Positions 26,923 through 35,770 of a stretch of DNA of 64,000 bases are shown here, in pieces. The stretch is from the NCBI GenBank assembly GCA_044346175.1, contig JBIIZQ010000008.1, forward strand, positions 1 through 64,000, given 5' to 3'. Every line of letters begins with the position of its first letter. Within the stretch, counting starts at the first letter, position 1. The notes beneath the pieces are model-generated. The model saw only the letters and a program-made list of their open reading frames with translations. It did no database searches and was not told the origin of the DNA. This DNA comes from JBJTUH01 sp044346175 (GTDB lineage: Bacteria; Cyanobacteriota; Vampirovibrionia; Vampirovibrionales; JAJTHC01). A program made the translations under genes and the position numbers.

Positions 26923-27492
26923 ATGATGCTGTGTGCTGCTACCACTTCAGAAAACCAAAAAGTGCTTGAGGCTCAAGAAATTCTGCCTTCACAGCTCATC
27001 GTGGTACCACAGGATACACAAGCTGAGGGTCAATTTTGGCATGTGCCTTCTTTGGCAACAGGGCTGGTGGTAGTAGGGTTTACGCGCTTGCCACGGGTGA
27101 TAGCCGTGGGGCATTTTACCTTGCCAGATAGTAAGCTTCTTGGTGAAAGTTTTTCAGAGCAGGAACCTGCCAAGTTTATTGACCTTGGGATTCCTCATTT
27201 GCTGGAACTGATTCAAAAACAACAGCAAGGGCTAACCCCCGAAGGACCCCATTCCCCCGTATTGTTCAAACTGATTGGAGGGTCGCAATTGTTCCAATTT
27301 GGTGGTGGGGCGGGTAATCCGCTCAATATCGGTACAAGGAATGCGATTGCGTCTCGTGCAACCCTTGGTAAGCTTGGGAAGATGGTGATTGCAGCCGATG
27401 TAGGCGGCAATAAAGCCCGTAAAGTCACCATTGAACCTGCCTCAGGTATCATTACGGTTGAGGAAATCGGCGGTCGTAAAATTACCCTATAA
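26923..27492 (+). CDS. CheD-like protein lacking the catalytic cysteine
   Basis: This 189-residue protein matches the CheD family, which deamidates glutamines on chemoreceptors and binds CheC. The C-terminal half is clear: SQLFQFGGGAGNPLNIGTRN (about 121-140), a conserved spacing, then AADVGGNKARKVTIEPASG (157-175). At the active site, the family's LGSC motif reads LATG (44-47), so the nucleophile cysteine is glycine; the catalytic histidine is present (GHFTLPD, His64). It is therefore probably not a deamidase and could be a CheC/receptor-binding module. It follows the HDOD gene by 109 bases. Its 3' end overlaps hemB by 6 bases tail to tail. Confidence 0.78.
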   Translation: MMLCAATTSENQKVLEAQEILPSQLIVVPQDTQAEGQFWHVPSLATGLVVVGFTRLPRVIAVGHFTLPDSKLLGESFSEQEPAKFIDLGIPHLLELIQKQQQGLTPEGPHSPVLFKLIGGSQLFQFGGGAGNPLNIGTRNAIASRATLGKLGKMVIAADVGGNKARKVTIEPASGIITVEEIGGRKITL

Positions 27493-28581
27493 GCCGTAAA
27501 GGGTTTTGGCAGCTTGTGCAAGCGTGGGGGCAGCATAGGTAATAATGCCTGTAGCACCTGCACGCCGCATGCCCACAGCCATTTCCCAATGAAGGGCAGG
27601 AGCATCCAACCAGCCACGTTCACCTGCGGCTTCCACCATGCTGTATTCTCCGCTTACACTGTAGGCAATGATGGGGAGGTTGGTTTCTGTAGCCGCACAT
27701 GCGATGAGGTCTAGGCAACTTAATGCTGGTTTTATAATCAGTGCATCGGCACCTTCTTCCACGTCGAGCGCAAGCTCTCGGGAGGCTTCTTTACGGTTGG
27801 CAAAGTCCATCTGGTACGTTTTTCGGTCGCCAAAGCTTGGGGCGGAACAGGCTGCATCTCGGAAAGGACCATAAAACGCCGAAGCATGTTTCACACTGTA
27901 ACTGATAATGCCCACGTGAGGGAAGCCAGCCGTATCCAGAGCATGGCGTATCGCCGCAACCCGTCCATCCATCATGTCAGAAGGGGCAACAAAATCGGCT
28001 CCTGCTTGGGCTTGAGCCACGGCGACCCGTCCGAGCTGCACCAGTGCGGCATCGTTATCAACGCTTTGGGTACTTTCACACAAAGGCCCACAATGCCCAT
28101 GACGTGTGTAGCCACATAGGCATGTGTCAGCCCATAGGGTAATGTCATGTCCGAAGCGGGCTTTTAAGTGCCTAATTGCCTGCTGTACGCCCGCATTACC
28201 GTCGTAAGCATGGGTGCCAAGGTCATCTTTGTGTGCGTTATCCACTACGCCAAAAAGTAAAAAAGTACGAACCCCTAAGGCTTGCAGGCGTATTACTTCA
28301 GCTTCAAGGGAGGCAAGGGGGTACTGAAACACATGGGGCATACTTGCTACAGGGCTAGGACTTGTAAGATGCGGTGCCACAAACAGCGGGTATACGAGAT
28401 GCTGGGGTAGAAGGATGGTTTCAGACATAAAGGCCCGCATGGCTTGTGAACGGCGCCATCGACGAGGACGTGCAATCAGTGTGGGCGTATCGTGCAAGTT
28501 GGGTAGGTTGGACATACCTGCCTGACAAGACACAGGAGAAACATCGCTGAATGGGGTACTGTGCATAGGTAAGGTACTCAC
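27487..28581 (-). CDS. hemB: Delta-aminolevulinic acid dehydratase (porphobilinogen synthase)
   Basis: HemB joins two 5-aminolevulinates to porphobilinogen in haem synthesis. The 364-residue protein carries the zinc-binding cysteine cluster (DTCLCGYTRHGHCG), the first active-site lysine in ISYSVKHASAFYGPFRDA and the Schiff-base lysine in ADALIIKPAL. It ends in RAGATGIITYAA. The family is usually about 325 residues; the extra length is an N-terminal extension of about 35 residues. The RPRR near residue 38 is the usual domain start. It is convergent with cheD-like (6-base overlap) and divergent from glyQ. Confidence 0.95.
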   Translation of the reverse strand: MSTLPMHSTPFSDVSPVSCQAGMSNLPNLHDTPTLIARPRRWRRSQAMRAFMSETILLPQHLVYPLFVAPHLTSPSPVASMPHVFQYPLASLEAEVIRLQALGVRTFLLFGVVDNAHKDDLGTHAYDGNAGVQQAIRHLKARFGHDITLWADTCLCGYTRHGHCGPLCESTQSVDNDAALVQLGRVAVAQAQAGADFVAPSDMMDGRVAAIRHALDTAGFPHVGIISYSVKHASAFYGPFRDAACSAPSFGDRKTYQMDFANRKEASRELALDVEEGADALIIKPALSCLDLIACAATETNLPIIAYSVSGEYSMVEAAGERGWLDAPALHWEMAVGMRRAGATGIITYAAPTLAQAAKTLYGL

Positions 28582-28892
28582 TGAAAAAGTAGCGTGACGT
28601 AACGAGGAGGCTGGTATCTTTTAGGTTATAGTGTTAGAGGGGTAATGAGGCAAAGTCAAGCGTATTGATTCTGATACTACCATAAAGATAGTGTCCTCCA
28701 TGAGACACGTGCTGCTCCTTTGGGGCAATTGCGTAAGGCTTCAAGGGTTTTGAAGACGAGTTTATGCTATACTTTGTAAGGTTAGCGGTCGTTATACGTT
28801 TCTAGTTTCTAGGCTTGCGTCCTAGTTTCTCACGACCCTCTTTTCCGTAAGCTTCGTTTGTATTACCGCTTAAAGCTCCCCTTTCACTCGCC
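28582..28892. other. Divergent region between hemB and glyQ
   Basis: 311 bases with promoters expected for both genes. TATACT at 28769-28774 could be a -10 box toward glyQ, but the matching -35 (TTGAAG) is only 12 bases away, so I do not call it. I see no T-box leader fold or tRNA. Confidence 0.4.
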
Positions 28893-29972
28893 ATGTTCAG
28901 CACGCCCTCTTCATCAGCTACCCAAGCATTAACACAGTCTCTTCAACCACAACGGTATTTTCAGGACCTCATTGCCTCCCTCAACCTGTACTGGGCAAAC
29001 AAGGGCTGTGTCATTTTGCAACCTTACGACACTGAAAAAGGGGCTTCCACCATGAACCCCGCCACATTCCTGCGGGTGTTAGGGGAAGGGGCTTGGAACG
29101 TAGCGATGGTAGAACCTTGCAGAAGACCAACCGATGGGCGTTATGGTGAAAACCCTAACCGTCTTCAGCACTACTTTCAGTATCAGGTGATTATGAAACC
29201 CGCACCAGCAACCATTCAACAGGACTACCTCGACAGCTTGGCCGTACTGGGTATTGACCCCTCCTTACACGACATTCGTTTTGTAGAGGATAATTGGGAA
29301 TCCCCCACGCTAGGTGCTTGGGGTGTGGGCTGGGAAGTATGGTTGAATGGGATGGAAATTACACAGTTTACCTATTTCCAGCAAGTGGGTGCTGTGGAAG
29401 TGGCACCTACTCCTGTTGAAATCACTTACGGATGCGAGCGTTTGGCGATGTATCTGCAGGGTGTAGACAGTGTGTATGATTTGCAATGGAACGCCACGAT
29501 GACCTACGGCGAAGTATACCTCCGTAGTGAGATTGAACAGTCTCACTATAACTTTAGCTTTTCCTCACCTGAGCGTTTACGCACCATGTTTCAGTGTCAC
29601 TATGATGAGGCGGATGCTCTTCTGAGCCAAGGAGAGGCTCTTGCAAACGCACTGACCACAAAGACGACCACCCATGACAAAACTTCACACACGGAAGCTA
29701 CTCGTAACGAGAGCTTGTCTGACGCTTTTGCTCATAAGACTTTTCCAGGTTTAGGTGCCATCCCTGCTTTTGACCATACCCTAAAATGTTCGCACATGTT
29801 TAACCTATTAGATGCCCGTGGTGCGATTAGTAAAGATGAGCGGACGCAACTTATTTTAACGATTCGTTCCTTGGCTGAAAGAGTCGCTAAACTGTATATT
29901 CAATCCCCCGCCGTGGTACAAGCCCAAACGCTTACAGATAAGCCTGTTGTGTCCTGCGTCACGATTGCTTAA
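28893..29972 (+). CDS. glyQ: Glycyl-tRNA synthetase alpha subunit
   Basis: The protein matches the GlyQ family over nearly its whole length. Motifs are YWANKGCVILQPYDTEKGA, MNPATFLRVLGEGAWNVAMVEPCRRPTDGRYGENPNRL (core VEPCRRPTDGRYGENPNR), WGVGWEVWLNGMEITQFTYF, and TPVEITYGCERLAMYLQG. It ends in FDHTLKCSHMFNLLDARGAIS. GlyQ carries the aminoacylation site of the alpha2beta2 enzyme. At 359 residues it is longer than the usual 290-310, because of a Thr/Ser/Glu-rich insert of about 40 residues (about 248-285). glyS is not adjacent. A mobilisation gene begins 2 bases after its stop. Confidence 0.95.
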   Translation: MFSTPSSSATQALTQSLQPQRYFQDLIASLNLYWANKGCVILQPYDTEKGASTMNPATFLRVLGEGAWNVAMVEPCRRPTDGRYGENPNRLQHYFQYQVIMKPAPATIQQDYLDSLAVLGIDPSLHDIRFVEDNWESPTLGAWGVGWEVWLNGMEITQFTYFQQVGAVEVAPTPVEITYGCERLAMYLQGVDSVYDLQWNATMTYGEVYLRSEIEQSHYNFSFSSPERLRTMFQCHYDEADALLSQGEALANALTTKTTTHDKTSHTEATRNESLSDAFAHKTFPGLGAIPAFDHTLKCSHMFNLLDARGAISKDERTQLILTIRSLAERVAKLYIQSPAVVQAQTLTDKPVVSCVTIA

Positions 29973-29974
29973 AG

Positions 29975-30397
29975 ATGAATCTTTCCGAGGAAGCGATTTC
30001 TAAAATGTCAACGAGTACGCCTACTGTGAGTGAAAAGCCTCAAGGGAAACCTGCCCGTGGGGTGGGTCGTCCGAGAAGAAACCAACGCCATGACGAGCGG
30101 TCTTCACACTCATTTACCATGCGTCTTTCACCGAGTGAAATGGCTGATATTGAGACTTCTGCACGACTTGCTGGGATGACACGTTCGGAATTTATCCGTA
30201 GGCGTGTTTTGGGGCAGGACGTAAAGCCTCTCCAAGGGGCTGTGGAGTATCAATGGTTGCAAACACTCAAAGAACTCAAAACGATTTTAGCAACCGTCCC
30301 TGACCCAAGCCCTTGCCAAGAGACCCTGACCCTCGTCAATGACACCCTGAAGGCAACCTTGCAGCACTTGGCAAGCCAGAGTAAGCCTCTGGTGTAA
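29975..30397 (+). CDS. MobC-like ribbon-helix-helix mobilisation accessory protein
   Basis: This 140-residue protein has a basic N-terminus (RGVGRPRRNQRH) and then a ribbon-helix-helix-like DNA-binding domain (about 46-76: FTMRLSPSEMADIETSARLAGMTRSEFIRRRVLG, seen as TMRLSPSEMADIE and AGMTRSEFIRRRVLG). The SEFIRRR signature is typical of MobC/relaxosome accessory proteins. A relaxase gene follows 41 bases later, so these form a mobilisation pair. The start is 2 bases after glyQ; an ATG at 30005 with GAGGAAG upstream is an equally good start. Confidence 0.75.
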   Translation: MNLSEEAISKMSTSTPTVSEKPQGKPARGVGRPRRNQRHDERSSHSFTMRLSPSEMADIETSARLAGMTRSEFIRRRVLGQDVKPLQGAVEYQWLQTLKELKTILATVPDPSPCQETLTLVNDTLKATLQHLASQSKPLV

Positions 30398-30438
30398 GTG
30401 TAGGGTGTGCCTATGGTAGATGCAAGGGAACCCTAAAA

Positions 30439-31848
30439 ATGATTATTCGTGTGGTTCGTGGGACAAGTTTTAAAGCCTGCTTGAAGTATTTACTTAAAAA
30501 GCCTCTTGCCAAGGTTCTCATGACGCACGGGCTTTTGGGAGAAACCCCTGAGGCTTGGTTATGGGAGTTTGAAGCAGAAGCCTATGACAGTACCAAGGTT
30601 ATACTACCCGTGTATCACCTTGCCATTGCCTTGCATCCTCAGGATAATCCTAAAGCAACCGACACCCTTTTTTGTGACCTTGCTCAAAGTATTGTGGAAG
30701 CCTTAGAGATTGCTCATCATCAATGGCTTTTAGTACGCCATTTTGATACCCCTCATGCCCATGTCCATTTAATGCTCAATCGGGTTTACCAAGGCAAAGC
30801 CACGTCACAGGAGTATGACCATACAAAACTCCAAGCCATTGCTAGAAACCTTGAAAATACACATCAGTTGCAAGCACCCAAACACCGATTAACACCACAA
30901 CAACTCAAACTTCCCAAAAAGTTCCAAACATCTGAAGGCTCTCAACCTCCAACGAAGCCTCCTGCACGTCAAACTTTAGGGCTAGGGGATGCCCTCCCCT
31001 CTTGGCAACCCTCCTGGAAGCCTTGGCAAAGGCTCCTGAAAGGGATTGCTTCTCAGCAGTATCAACAAGGGTGCCTGGGTTTTCCAAGTAAACTTGTACG
31101 TCCTGAAGCATTGAGTCAAGCCCTCATAGATGAGTTACAAAGTATGGTGCATCAACAGCTTTTGCCACTTTTGTACCAACAGTTATCCCCCCAACGCCTC
31201 CCTAATGCCATGGTACAGGCCTTGATGTACTGGATGCTTCAAGCACGTTTGCGAGGCTATGCAACTTGGATTACTCGGGAAAAACAACAAGACAAAACGG
31301 TCCCTGATAGTGCTTGGCATGTGATGCACAATTTGGGTTGGCGACGAGATAGCCTTGCCAAGTTGTTGTGTCATACGATGCAATCTGACACTCAAAAAGC
31401 TGACACTGAAAAGGCTCTTCATGACACCCCTGAAAGCCTGTGGAAGATGACAACCACACGTTTGGTAAGGTTACAGCATCGTGCGAGGAAAGCGGTTTTA
31501 CCTCCTAAAAGACGTAAACCGTACATGATTGACTGGGGATTTCGGATTGGGCGTGCTGTGCATCGTTTCATGATGTTGGAAACCATGCGACATCAGCTAA
31601 TACAGACCTCTCAAGAGGCTCGTCATGTCACAGCACCTCAGAGGCATGAGGCGGTTTTACGACATTATCATCAAGCGATGCAACACGCTTATGGCCTGTG
31701 GGTGCATGGGGTGGTCTCAACGCAACATCCTTTGGTGGCTTGGGGAATGCCGATATGGTACAAAACGCACTGGGGACAGCTCCCCGTGAGATACTGCTGG
31801 GCGATGCAACGCCTTATTGTAGAGGCTTGGCTGGCTCAGGTGTGTTAG
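30439..31848 (+). CDS. HUH relaxase (MobA/VirD2-type mobilisation nuclease)
   Basis: The first 150 residues of this 469-residue protein form a relaxase domain. A candidate nicking tyrosine (Tyr17) lies in ACLKYLLKKP, a motif II histidine lies in VYHLAIALHPQD (His60), and the metal-binding motif III HFDTPHAHVHLMLNR has His101, His106, His108 and His110. Relaxases nick one strand at oriT and lead DNA into a recipient cell. The rest is helical, basic and Trp/His-rich, with no helicase or primase recognised. AAGGGA precedes the start. No type IV secretion gene or clear oriT is in the window, so it would depend on another element for transfer. Confidence 0.85.
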   Translation: MIIRVVRGTSFKACLKYLLKKPLAKVLMTHGLLGETPEAWLWEFEAEAYDSTKVILPVYHLAIALHPQDNPKATDTLFCDLAQSIVEALEIAHHQWLLVRHFDTPHAHVHLMLNRVYQGKATSQEYDHTKLQAIARNLENTHQLQAPKHRLTPQQLKLPKKFQTSEGSQPPTKPPARQTLGLGDALPSWQPSWKPWQRLLKGIASQQYQQGCLGFPSKLVRPEALSQALIDELQSMVHQQLLPLLYQQLSPQRLPNAMVQALMYWMLQARLRGYATWITREKQQDKTVPDSAWHVMHNLGWRRDSLAKLLCHTMQSDTQKADTEKALHDTPESLWKMTTTRLVRLQHRARKAVLPPKRRKPYMIDWGFRIGRAVHRFMMLETMRHQLIQTSQEARHVTAPQRHEAVLRHYHQAMQHAYGLWVHGVVSTQHPLVAWGMPIWYKTHWGQLPVRYCWAMQRLIVEAWLAQVC

Positions 31849-31859
31849 TGTGTTGCGTC

Positions 31860-33980
31860 TTAAGAGGGGTAGGTATGCACTTCCGTACGAGGCGTGGTTT
31901 TTAGGGCTACAGGGTCTGGTATACTGGCACTCAGGGCTTGGAATCGTTGCGTATCTTGCACAGAAGGCAAAGACCTCGGGGTTTGGTTTACTTGATAACG
32001 TGCTTCATTGCAAAGTGTGTTTAACCTATGAGCCTCTTCTTCAAATCCAAGTTTACTGAGTAAAGCAAACCAAGCGGGACGAATCGTATGGTAGAGTGTG
32101 TTTTGCATCGCTTCAAATAAAGCACGTTGCCCTTTGATGTGGTTAAACAGGTCTTCTGTCGATTTTGGGGTCACCATGCCATACAGTTGCTGAAAATACA
32201 TCATGGGGATACTTGCACAGTGGCTGATTAAAGGGTTGGCAGTGAGTGCTAAAAGTAAGTCCTGTGTCCCTTGTTGTATTGCTGGTAAGTGGGCGAGGAG
32301 GGTATCTCGGTTTGGTTGATGAAGCAGGGCATCGATTAAGTGCATTTGCTTTGTCAGTGTTTGGAGCATCTCCGATAACTGGTAAGCTTCCTTCACCAAA
32401 CCCTCCATAAACCACGAAACACCTTGTGCTGAAGGGTGCTTTTCGGATGTGAAAAGAGGTTTTAAAGCTTGCTGTATCTGCTCATGAAGCGGTGGCATAG
32501 AAGCTGGGAGGTAGTGGTATGTTTCTTGATACAGTGGTAGCAAAGCTTGGGGTGTGAGGGTTGTATAGCCTTCCACCAAAGCCCCACCTACAGAGATATT
32601 CCAAGCAGCTTGCTGAGGATAAAAAGTACGGAGAAATTGTAATTCATCACGATATTGCTTGAAGTCGCTTGTTGTCCAGAGGGTCTCTTCAGGGGTTTGA
32701 CCTTGTATTTTCAAAAGATGATGGGTATACCCTGAATGACTTTCGGTCGTGTGGAGGGTCAGTACGCCATTTTCAAGCACGTCCGCTTGAACCCCTCCCG
32801 CATACACTTGATTACCTTTCATGGCAAGGTCAATGCCCGCAAGCGTTACATGGCTACACCCCATCCTAAAAGCAACTTCAGTGCTGACAACTGCCACCCC
32901 ACCCCCACCAATATGTTGCACGAGTCCAAGAGGTTGATGCTCGGGGTGATAATGTTTTGCCAAGTACTCTAAAAATTGGGCGACGAACTCATTGTTTTTT
33001 GCACAGTAGAGCAGGGCATGATTTTGAGGTGCAAGGGTGAATGTTTCTGGTGGTGCAAAGCCAGGTACAATCAACGTAATGCCTTCAAGATAGCCTTCTG
33101 GTAAACCAAAAAACTGTTCCTTGGCACTGACGGGGTCATAGAAAAAGGCAAAATGAGGCTTGATACCGTATTCAGAAAGTCGACGTAGTGCGCCACCCAC
33201 GGCAAGTAAAACGGTTTGACCCTCTTCCGCTAAGCATTTTAGGGTAGGGAGGGCATCATCTAAGGAAGGCCCCCTCCCAATCACCACTGCAGGCCGATGC
33301 TTAAACAGTGCATGGAAAGCTTCAAGATGGTACCACTGAGGGTAAATGGCAAGGTTTTCTAAAAGATTAAGCACCTGTAGGTCATGACGGGCATAAAAAG
33401 TATTTAAACCCAATTGTGCCTCTTTTTTGAAGTCATCAATCCATGTACTGATGCGTTCATGTTTCTCGGGCGACCAAAGTTTTTGGTAACCTTCTCCTGC
33501 GTACAGAACATCCATGCGTTCAGGGAAAAGGGTCTGTTTGGCAAATCTGGCACGGATACCATCTAACGTATGTACGAGTGAGACATGAGCGTGCTTAAAT
33601 AGCCCTGTAAAATTCACCTCGCTCAATAAAAATTTAAGCAATGGCAAATTATCTTCATAAATCACAATCTGCCCTGTCGTTTCACGTGCAGCGAGCTGAG
33701 CCAAAAACCCCATCCCAAAACCCAGAATAATATGCGTTGACACCTTTCCTCGTGGGGTGTGGGTTTGTTTCCAGAGCATTTTAGCCTCTTGATGTCCACC
33801 TGTCATGGCCTGAAGAGGGATACCGTTTAGGCATAACGTGATACCTCCGTCTTGGGTTTCTTGTACTTGCCAAGCGTCTTCGGTCAATGCTTCACAGTTA
33901 CATATTGCCTCAATGAGGGCTTCGTGCCGAGTGTCAAAAAGCTGTAGGGCATGGAGGTTTTGAGCAAGAAAGGTCATCAT
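31860..33980 (-). CDS. DUF115 / MAF_flag10 motility-associated glycosylation protein
   Basis: The C-terminal two thirds match the DUF115/MAF family, known for flagellin glycosylation and motility. A central Rossmann-like block reads RPAVVIGRGPSLDDALPTLK (about 240-260 in this start), followed by VLLAVGGALRRLSEYGIKPHFAFFYDP. Further on, CSHVTLAGIDLAMKGNQVYAGG is the family's second block. Proteins of this family (about 600-700 residues) sit near flagellin genes in many bacteria; here they lie 8 kb from flgKL and no flagellin gene is present. The start at 33980 has two ATGs and an AGGAG 15 bases upstream; an ATG at 34010 is possible. It converges on the relaxase gene (11-base gap). Confidence 0.82.
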   Translation of the reverse strand: MMTFLAQNLHALQLFDTRHEALIEAICNCEALTEDAWQVQETQDGGITLCLNGIPLQAMTGGHQEAKMLWKQTHTPRGKVSTHIILGFGMGFLAQLAARETTGQIVIYEDNLPLLKFLLSEVNFTGLFKHAHVSLVHTLDGIRARFAKQTLFPERMDVLYAGEGYQKLWSPEKHERISTWIDDFKKEAQLGLNTFYARHDLQVLNLLENLAIYPQWYHLEAFHALFKHRPAVVIGRGPSLDDALPTLKCLAEEGQTVLLAVGGALRRLSEYGIKPHFAFFYDPVSAKEQFFGLPEGYLEGITLIVPGFAPPETFTLAPQNHALLYCAKNNEFVAQFLEYLAKHYHPEHQPLGLVQHIGGGGVAVVSTEVAFRMGCSHVTLAGIDLAMKGNQVYAGGVQADVLENGVLTLHTTESHSGYTHHLLKIQGQTPEETLWTTSDFKQYRDELQFLRTFYPQQAAWNISVGGALVEGYTTLTPQALLPLYQETYHYLPASMPPLHEQIQQALKPLFTSEKHPSAQGVSWFMEGLVKEAYQLSEMLQTLTKQMHLIDALLHQPNRDTLLAHLPAIQQGTQDLLLALTANPLISHCASIPMMYFQQLYGMVTPKSTEDLFNHIKGQRALFEAMQNTLYHTIRPAWFALLSKLGFEEEAHRLNTLCNEARYQVNQTPRSLPSVQDTQRFQALSASIPDPVALKTTPRTEVHTYPS

Positions 33981-34334
33981 CACAGTGGGCGGATACTCCT
34001 GCAATAGCATCGAAAGACAATCAAAGGACTTTGGTACTCACAGTGTAGAGGATATGCTTTAGGGTCGTGACGGTGTAGGATAAAACTTCAGTTCCTTATA
34101 GGAGCAAGACATAAAACCCAGATGCCTCATCTCAAGAGACCCCAAGGTATGAATACTTTGTAGCCACACGACAAAAAAACAAACAACCTATCACGTCTAA
34201 AATATCCCTATCGTGCTAGGTACTTTTACAGTGTCATTCTTTGATGATACGCTTTCTGATATGCGAAAAACAGAATCTGAGATTTTAAGTCTGGTGTTAT
34301 AGAAAAAAACGAAAAAATTGACATTGTATCCCAT
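33981..34334. other. Divergent intergenic region before the nucleotidyltransferase-like gene
   Basis: 354 AT-rich bases with no gene; the sequence changes toward higher AT after about 34140. It carries promoters for the divergent genes. TTGACA is present at 34318-34323 but too close to the next start to serve that gene. Confidence 0.35.
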
Positions 34335-35636
34335 ATGTTTACTACTACGACCCTTACGCCCCTAGTCAACACCTTGCGTCTTAAAAAACAGGATAAAGCT
34401 TCAAAGGGTACTTTCAACACTGAAACGCAACACTCATGGAGGGATGCTGATTTTTCAAATAGAAGCAACTTTACAGTAAAACCATTCACACATCAGGCAA
34501 GTAGCTTTCTATCTTCTCCTATTCAGGTTCAGACTTCATCTACCCTGAAACATAAGCCAGCTTACCCGTCCCGTTTTGGGGAAATTATCATTGCACCAAA
34601 CACACGTATCATTCATACTATGCCCATGCAGGATATTCATAAGCTTTTTGGGCATTTGAATGAACTTTCAAAAAAATATCAGTTTGCCGCACCGCATCTT
34701 ACAGGAGGCTTTGCATTGAGTTGGCTAGAAGCACTCAAGCAACAACGTTCTGACATTAAGGTAAGAGACCTAGATATCCTCCTCTGGATGCAGAAAGGCA
34801 AACAGAACGAAAATGTCTCTTGGCGTGACGCATTTGTAGCCTTTACAAACGATTTAAAACAACGTTTAGAAACAGACCTTAAGATACCCTTCGAGGTCAT
34901 TCCTAAGCCCGATTCAGAAAAAAATTACCCCACACCAAGAGCCATCCGTGTGATTGTGCCTAAAAATAGAGAAGAAAGGTCAAAGTATCCTATACTGGAC
35001 CTCTTTATGGCACCTTCTCAAGCAAGCGTTGCATTGGCGGATACACTTACCAACAAACATGCTTTACGATTCCCCTTAACCCCTCATACCTCACAGGAGG
35101 GCATCCATCGTTTACTTAAGGACTACGAGACCCCTGTCACGATGATGAAAAACGCATCGACATTTGAAACACCCCATAAACCAGACCGATTGATTTTTAA
35201 AATGGCAACCCTTCAAAGCAAGCTGCCTCAAACTATCGACACCTCTCAAGTGCGGTCTCTTATCGACCAAGTTTCTCAATTAAGCGTGACCCCAGAACCT
35301 ACCATTAAAAAACAGGGGGAAGTCCTCCGCCGAACCTTACGTTTATTGTTTGTGCCACACCCTGAGGCTGCTTTCAATATGATGCAACGTAGTCAGCTCC
35401 TTTCCAAATGCCTGCCGCATACGCCCTTAAACAATAAGCTTGTGGCTTACACGCTCTTAGAAAACTTTAAAAAGATAGGTAGTGAGCCTATTTCGGATGC
35501 AGCAAAACTTCAAAAAGCTGTTAAACACCTTGAAGAAACCCTAACATCGGCAGGAGATGGACTCATTGAAGAGGCTCTTAAGCAACTACAGGTTGCATAC
35601 ATACACTCACCAAAACCCTCTGTCCCCTCTGCTTGA
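34335..35636 (+). CDS. Putative nucleotidyltransferase-fold protein, function unknown
   Basis: No family is firmly recognised. Residues 120-225 fit the DNA polymerase-beta-like nucleotidyltransferase pattern. There is a GG pair in HLTGGFALSW (Gly124-Gly125), a DxD pair in VRDLDILLW (Asp145, Asp147), and a later aspartate in YPILDLFMAP (Asp222) as third carboxylate. The first 80 residues are Thr/Ser/Lys-rich and probably disordered; the C-terminal 200 residues are helical. Its Thr/Ser-rich N-terminus and Gln/Lys-rich helices resemble the unknown proteins elsewhere in the window, so it may be a lineage-specific protein rather than part of the SIR2 locus downstream. No good ribosome site is seen. 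Confidence 0.55.
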   Translation: MFTTTTLTPLVNTLRLKKQDKASKGTFNTETQHSWRDADFSNRSNFTVKPFTHQASSFLSSPIQVQTSSTLKHKPAYPSRFGEIIIAPNTRIIHTMPMQDIHKLFGHLNELSKKYQFAAPHLTGGFALSWLEALKQQRSDIKVRDLDILLWMQKGKQNENVSWRDAFVAFTNDLKQRLETDLKIPFEVIPKPDSEKNYPTPRAIRVIVPKNREERSKYPILDLFMAPSQASVALADTLTNKHALRFPLTPHTSQEGIHRLLKDYETPVTMMKNASTFETPHKPDRLIFKMATLQSKLPQTIDTSQVRSLIDQVSQLSVTPEPTIKKQGEVLRRTLRLLFVPHPEAAFNMMQRSQLLSKCLPHTPLNNKLVAYTLLENFKKIGSEPISDAAKLQKAVKHLEETLTSAGDGLIEEALKQLQVAYIHSPKPSVPSA

Positions 35637-35681
35637 TTTTTCCTCTTTTCAAAAGCTCTTTTATTAAAAAAAGATAAATAT

Positions 35682-35726
35682 CTTTAGCAATAGCTAAATT
35701 GACGAGTATACTATTTAGTGGATAAT
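35682..35726 (+). promoter_or_regulatory. Candidate promoter and small hairpin upstream of the SIR2 gene
   Basis: TTGACG (35699-35704) and GATAAT (35721-35726) are 16 bases apart, about 45 bases before the SIR2 start. A perfect 6-bp inverted repeat, TTTAGC-AATA-GCTAAA (35682-35697), sits directly before the -35 box and could be an operator. Confidence 0.5.
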
Positions 35727-35770
35727 AACCTTAAAATAATTGACACGAATATTTAGAGAGTTTAAAACCC

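Noticed and set aside
28582..28892. T-box leader before glyQ
   Set aside because: No T-box sequence, specifier hairpin or terminator/antiterminator pair is found.
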